Below are positions 5,888 through 6,735 of a stretch of DNA of 6,735 nucleotides, in pieces. Numbering within the stretch: position 1 is the stretch's first letter; each line of letters starts with the position of its first letter. The stretch covers positions 1 to 6,735 of the forward strand of contig JBKDNL010000095.1 in NCBI GenBank assembly GCA_046343415.1, in the 5' to 3' direction. Origin of the DNA: JALHMQ01 sp020248785. GTDB lineage: Bacteria > Pseudomonadota > Gammaproteobacteria > Burkholderiales > Burkholderiaceae_F. The position numbers and the translations under genes were made by a program. The notes under the pieces were generated by a model, which worked only from the letters and a program-made list of their open reading frames with translations, had not been told where the DNA came from and searched no databases.

Positions 5888-6511
5888 ATGAGCGCCCAAC
5901 TGCAGGACGACGACAGCGCGCTGCCGACGCCGGCCGCCACTGCGCTCGAGGTCACGCGCGGTCGGCGAGCAGCCTGGCGCGAGCGTGCGGCGCAGTCACA
6001 CGCGCAGTGGACGGCGCGCGACCTGGCCTGGGCCACCCGCATGAACCGCCTCGCCGCGCAGCCGCTGGCCCTGGTGCCGCTGGTGCTTGCCAGCAGGATG
6101 GGCGATGGCGGCCTGTGGTACGCGGCGAAGGCCAGCCTGGCGCTGCTCGGCGACAGCGAGGCTCGCTTGTGCGCCACGCGCATGGCACTGGCCGGCCTGC
6201 TGTGCGTGACGCTCTACGGCTGGCTCAAGAGGCTGATCGCGCGGCCGCGGCCGTACGTGCGCTGACTGGACATCCGCGTGGGTGCGCGTGCGCTCGATCA
6301 GTTCAGTCTTCCCTCGGGGCATAAGCTGCACGCGGTGGTATTCACGCTGATCCTGGTGCACACCTATCCGGCGCTGGGCTGGGTGCTCTGGCCGTTTGTG
6401 GCCCTGGTGGCTTTATCGCGCGTCACGCTTGGCCTGCACTATCCCAACGATGTCGCGGCCGGTGCCGGCATCGGCGCGGCGCTCGCGGGGCTGATTGTCA
6501 TCATCATATAG
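5888..6511 (+). pseudogene. PAP2-family phosphatase, split by an in-frame TGA and cut at its 3' end
   Basis: A type 2 phosphatidic acid phosphatase (PAP2) membrane protein; members remove phosphate from lipid phosphates or polyprenyl diphosphates. The 207-codon frame holds all three catalytic motifs: KRLIARPRP (K114-P122, KX6RP), PSGH at 142-145 with the catalytic His, and SRVTLGLHYPND at 177-188 (SRX5HX3D). Codon 126 (6263-6265) is TGA, between motif 1 and motif 2, so the 125-residue product would have no active-site His. Hydrophobic stretches at about 57-69, 97-113, 148-158 and 163-177 suggest membrane helices. The frame ends in LIVIII and then TAG, whose G is the first base of an IS remnant, so the natural C-terminus is probably missing. 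The ATG at 5888 is 18 bp after the glycosyltransferase stop, with no strong ribosome site; coupling to that gene is likely. It was probably a lipid or glycolipid phosphatase working with the glycosyltransferase (inference from adjacency). Confidence 0.85.
6263..6265 (+). other. Premature in-frame TGA in the PAP2 gene
   Basis: CGC TGA CTG interrupts ARPRPYVR and LDIRVGARALDQF in one continuous frame. Many relatives carry a Cys around this point after RPRPYV, so TGC or TGT to TGA is plausible; CGA to TGA is another one-base route. Selenocysteine is considered and rejected elsewhere. Confidence 0.9.
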
Positions 6512-6735
6512 TGCAGTGTTTCGTTCTTTTTAAAACTTAAGCGCACATTGGCGCGAATGACCTTCTGCGGGATATCGGCGGCACTCTTGGTCCGGATGAA
6601 CGGCTTGGGCTTGGTGTTGTGATGGGCGACGTATTCATCAATGGCGGCGACCAGATCGGGCACGCTGGGCCAGCCTGACGCTGGTGCGCTTGGAGCGCGC
6701 CAGTCTCGTCAGCTCGACTTCCTGCTCGTCCGTCA
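6511..6735 (-). mobile_element. Deleted IS630-family element (outer end in window, other end outside)
   Basis: The right part of the window is a minus-strand IS630-type remnant. Its outer end is placed at 6511 because the PAP2 frame stops there and the transposase frame ends there in His. IS630/Tc1 elements insert at TA, and a TA (6509-6510, in TATA 6507-6510) sits exactly at the edge. Only about 225 bp are in view, so the second end and its TA duplication cannot be checked. The edge could shift by a few bases. Confidence 0.75.
6511..6735 (-). pseudogene. IS630-family transposase, core deleted and frameshifted
   Basis: Two transposase pieces lie on the minus strand in different frames. The N-terminal piece (6733-6656; the window edge cuts the start) reads TDEQEVELTRLARSKRTSVR and then LAQRAR, the usual beginning of the helix-turn-helix region in IS630 transposases. 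The C-terminal piece (6663-6511, 51 codons) reads VPDLVAAIDEYVAHHNTKPK, then PFIRTKSAADI and QKVIRANVRLSFKKNETLH, the usual end. The DDE catalytic core, normally some 250 residues between them, is absent. The pieces meet at GTGCCCG (6663-6657 on the minus strand), which fits both the end of LAQRAR and the start of VPD, and the frame shifts by one. The usual W of PFIWTK is R here. No functional enzyme can be made. Confidence 0.85.

Noticed and set aside
6263..6320. TGA in the PAP2 gene as selenocysteine
   Set aside because: No convincing SECIS-like stem-loop follows the TGA, PAP2 enzymes do not use selenocysteine, and the adjacent gene also carries a plain nonsense codon.
1..6735. CRISPR arrays, tRNA or rRNA genes, phage modules
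   Set aside because: No regularly spaced 25-40-bp repeats, no tRNA T-arm or acceptor pattern, and no phage-type proteins were found on either strand.

Overview
The window is high-GC DNA from a betaproteobacterium, most likely of the order Burkholderiales. The evidence is the rpsO-pnp pair with its characteristic protein sequences, strong G/C preference at third codon positions, and an IS630-type transposase remnant. The genus cannot be fixed from sequence alone.

Left part, minus strand (1-2802): a housekeeping block. The first 272 codons of pnp (polynucleotide phosphorylase) run off the left edge. Upstream lies rpsO (ribosomal protein S15), in the conserved rpsO-pnp order. The 242-bp spacer between them holds a 74-bp REP-like palindrome, a strong hairpin and a degenerate array of CGCAAGT units. 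Further upstream is a complete gene for an exported type I periplasmic substrate-binding protein of the branched-chain amino acid (LivK-like) class, with no permease or ATPase genes beside it.

Middle part, plus strand (2803-4702): a YdjM-like (DUF457) membrane-bound putative metal-dependent hydrolase is divergent from the binding-protein gene. The 52-bp gap between the two starts contains a perfect 16-bp palindrome. About 765 bp then follow with no convincing intact gene. Two hairpins close this stretch, directly ahead of the next gene.

Right part, plus strand (4703-6511): a two-gene unit for a GT4-type glycosyltransferase and a PAP2-family lipid phosphatase, 18 bp apart. Both are broken by exactly one in-frame stop codon, TAG in the glycosyltransferase and TGA in the phosphatase, while reading frame and motifs continue intact on both sides. 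The phosphatase also loses its natural C-terminus at the edge of an IS630-family remnant (6511 to window end, minus strand). That remnant has lost its catalytic core: N-terminal and C-terminal transposase pieces meet, out of frame, at GTGCCCG.

Taken together, a stable RNA/translation block sits next to an envelope-glycolipid or lipid-phosphate operon that appears to be recently decaying. No CRISPR array, phage module, tRNA or rRNA was seen. I found no clear new biological system. The most unusual content is the double-stop operon with its insertion remnant and the repeat-rich rpsO-pnp spacer.
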